From Gammaproteobacteria bacterium (GTDB lineage Bacteria; Pseudomonadota; Gammaproteobacteria; CAJXQU01), in assembly GCA_026984275.1 (NCBI GenBank), contig JALSSM010000444.1, forward strand, positions 1-6,732: 6,732 nucleotides of DNA. The letters are read 5' to 3'. Shown here piece after piece: positions 6,305 through 6,732 of the stretch. The notes beneath the pieces are model-generated. The model had not been told where the DNA came from. It did not search any database and saw only the letters and a program-made list of their open reading frames with translations. Numbering within the stretch: the first letter of the stretch is position 1; each line of letters begins with the position of its first letter. The position numbers and the translations under genes were made by a program.

Positions 6305-6484
6305 TTATTTCCCCCACTTTTTTAAACCCAGGAATTGATTGAGTGCCATTCTGACCACATCAGAACGTGATGGAATTCCTGAATTACCCTCTTCAGCCAT
6401 TTCAAGGCGTTTCCTGTCTATTGATTTCAGTGTTTCGTCGTCAATTCTTACAGCAAGTTGCTTTTGACCAGGATTTGCTCCCAT
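6305..6484 (-). CDS. Small ribbon-helix-helix (CopG/Arc-type) DNA-binding protein
   Basis: A 59-residue protein starting at ATG 6484, with GGAG at 6495-6492 and a 7-nt spacer. The layout fits a ribbon-helix-helix dimer: a short strand KQLAVRID (8-15), helix A DETLKSIDRKRLEMAEEG (16-33), the turn IPSRSD and helix B VVRMALNQFLGL (43-54). The strand would insert into the DNA major groove, so the protein is probably a repressor or an accessory DNA-binding factor. It is divergent from the HTH gene at 6620, with 135 bp between holding palindromes and a promoter. Likely roles are self- and cross-regulation of an integrative element, a relaxosome accessory, or an antitoxin; no toxin gene is visible next to it. 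The fold is fairly certain and the role is not. Confidence 0.8.
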   Translation of the reverse strand: MGANPGQKQLAVRIDDETLKSIDRKRLEMAEEGNSGIPSRSDVVRMALNQFLGLKKWGK

Positions 6485-6521
6485 CTCTTTTCTCCAAATT
6501 GTGATCTATTTCTAATTTTCC

Positions 6522-6567
6522 TACTTGTCTGACATATTGACAAGTATTGTATATTTGTCATACAATA
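6522..6567. promoter_or_regulatory. Two adjacent palindromes, likely operators
   Basis: TACTTGTC (6522-6529) pairs exactly with GACAAGTA (6539-6546) across 9 bp. TATTGTAT (6545-6552) pairs exactly with ATACAATA (6560-6567) across 7 bp. The two share two bases and overlap both boxes of the + strand promoter. They are suited to dimeric repressors such as the neighbouring ribbon-helix-helix protein. Which protein binds is inference. Confidence 0.6.
6537..6566 (+). promoter_or_regulatory. Sigma-70 promoter for the HTH gene
   Basis: A perfect -35 TTGACA (6537-6542) is followed after 18 bp by TACAAT (6561-6566, five of six). Transcription would begin near 6573, giving a leader of about 47 nt. Both boxes are covered by palindromes, which implies repression. 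On the opposite strand a weaker TTGTCA-17-GAAAAT (6543 to 6515) could serve the ribbon-helix-helix gene. Confidence 0.65.
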
Positions 6568-6619
6568 TTTCTGTCTTACTGTTATACGATACTTATTATT
6601 TACATGGAGAGTAAAAAAT

Positions 6620-6732
6620 ATGAATCATACATTTCTTACAAGTGCGGAACTCGCTCATCGACTTAAATATTCAGAACGACATATTCGAGAATATTTAAAA
6701 GACCGATTTTTTATTGAAGGAGTACATTATGT
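6620..6732 (+). CDS. HTH excisionase/AlpA-like DNA-binding protein (3' end missing)
   Basis: The gene runs off the right edge; 37 full codons are visible. ATG 6620 is preceded by GGAG at 6606-6609 with a 10-nt spacer. The start, MNHTFLTSAELAHRL, followed by KYSERHIREYL and EGVHY, fits a MerR/excisionase-type helix-turn-helix: LTSAELAHRLKYSERHIREYL is the two-helix part, and EGVHY is the position where the wing usually begins. Such small proteins act as recombination directionality factors or as transcription factors switching on an integrase. It is divergent from the ribbon-helix-helix gene and driven by the promoter at 6537-6566. The call rests on a short N-terminal segment, so other HTH regulators remain possible. 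Confidence 0.6.
   Translation, partial: MNHTFLTSAELAHRLKYSERHIREYLKDRFFIEGVHY

Noticed and set aside
6305..6732. Toxin-antitoxin pair made of the RHH and HTH genes
   Set aside because: The genes are divergent rather than in one operon, and the visible part of the second looks like a DNA-binding HTH, not a toxin.

Overview
The window reads as part of a moderately AT-rich gammaproteobacterial chromosome. Two features point there: a ypjD-yfjD (corE-corB) gene pair in the order seen in Escherichia coli and relatives, and a tRNA-Gly(GCC)-tRNA-Cys(GCA)-tRNA-Leu(UAA) operon equivalent to E. coli glyW-cysT-leuZ. I cannot fix the genus from the sequence alone.

Left part (1-4300), core-like genes all on the + strand: the 3' part of ypjD (a CcsA/HemX-like membrane protein), yfjD/corB (a CNNM/CBS/CorC_HlyC membrane protein, TTG start), an RhlE-like DEAD-box RNA helicase whose motif II reads DEVD, and a nitroreductase-family flavoprotein. 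ypjD and yfjD sit together. The helicase and nitroreductase genes are 44 bp apart and may be co-transcribed.

Middle part (about 4356-5360), an insertion-sequence graveyard: the 5' third of an IS110-family transposase gene on the + strand, with a one-base frame break at A AAA AAG, is cut off by the remnant of an IS3-family element on the - strand, whose OrfA carries an amber stop. That element's outer end lies inside the OrfA remnant of a second IS3-family element, also on the - strand, which has a frameshift and two stop codons. None of these looks able to make a working transposase. From about 5361 to 5571 I see no gene.

Right-centre (5572-6080): the tRNA operon on the - strand, with a strong promoter at 6053-6080 (TTGACA-16-TAAAAT plus a GC-rich discriminator). 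A terminator-like hairpin lies between the Gly and Cys tRNAs. Just past the 3' end of the Leu tRNA are two 11-bp direct repeats. On the other side of the operon are four 11-bp direct repeats (6199-6242). Both look like arm-type binding sites of tyrosine recombinases, so the operon appears to be bracketed by ends of integrative elements.

Right end (6305-6732): a divergent regulatory module. A 59-aa ribbon-helix-helix protein is encoded on the - strand, and a partial HTH/excisionase-like gene runs off the right edge on the + strand. Between them are two perfect 8-bp inverted repeats that overlap a consensus-like sigma-70 promoter for the + strand gene. This resembles the control region of an integrative element that continues outside the window. 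It is the most promising lead here, but the window does not contain enough to claim a new system.
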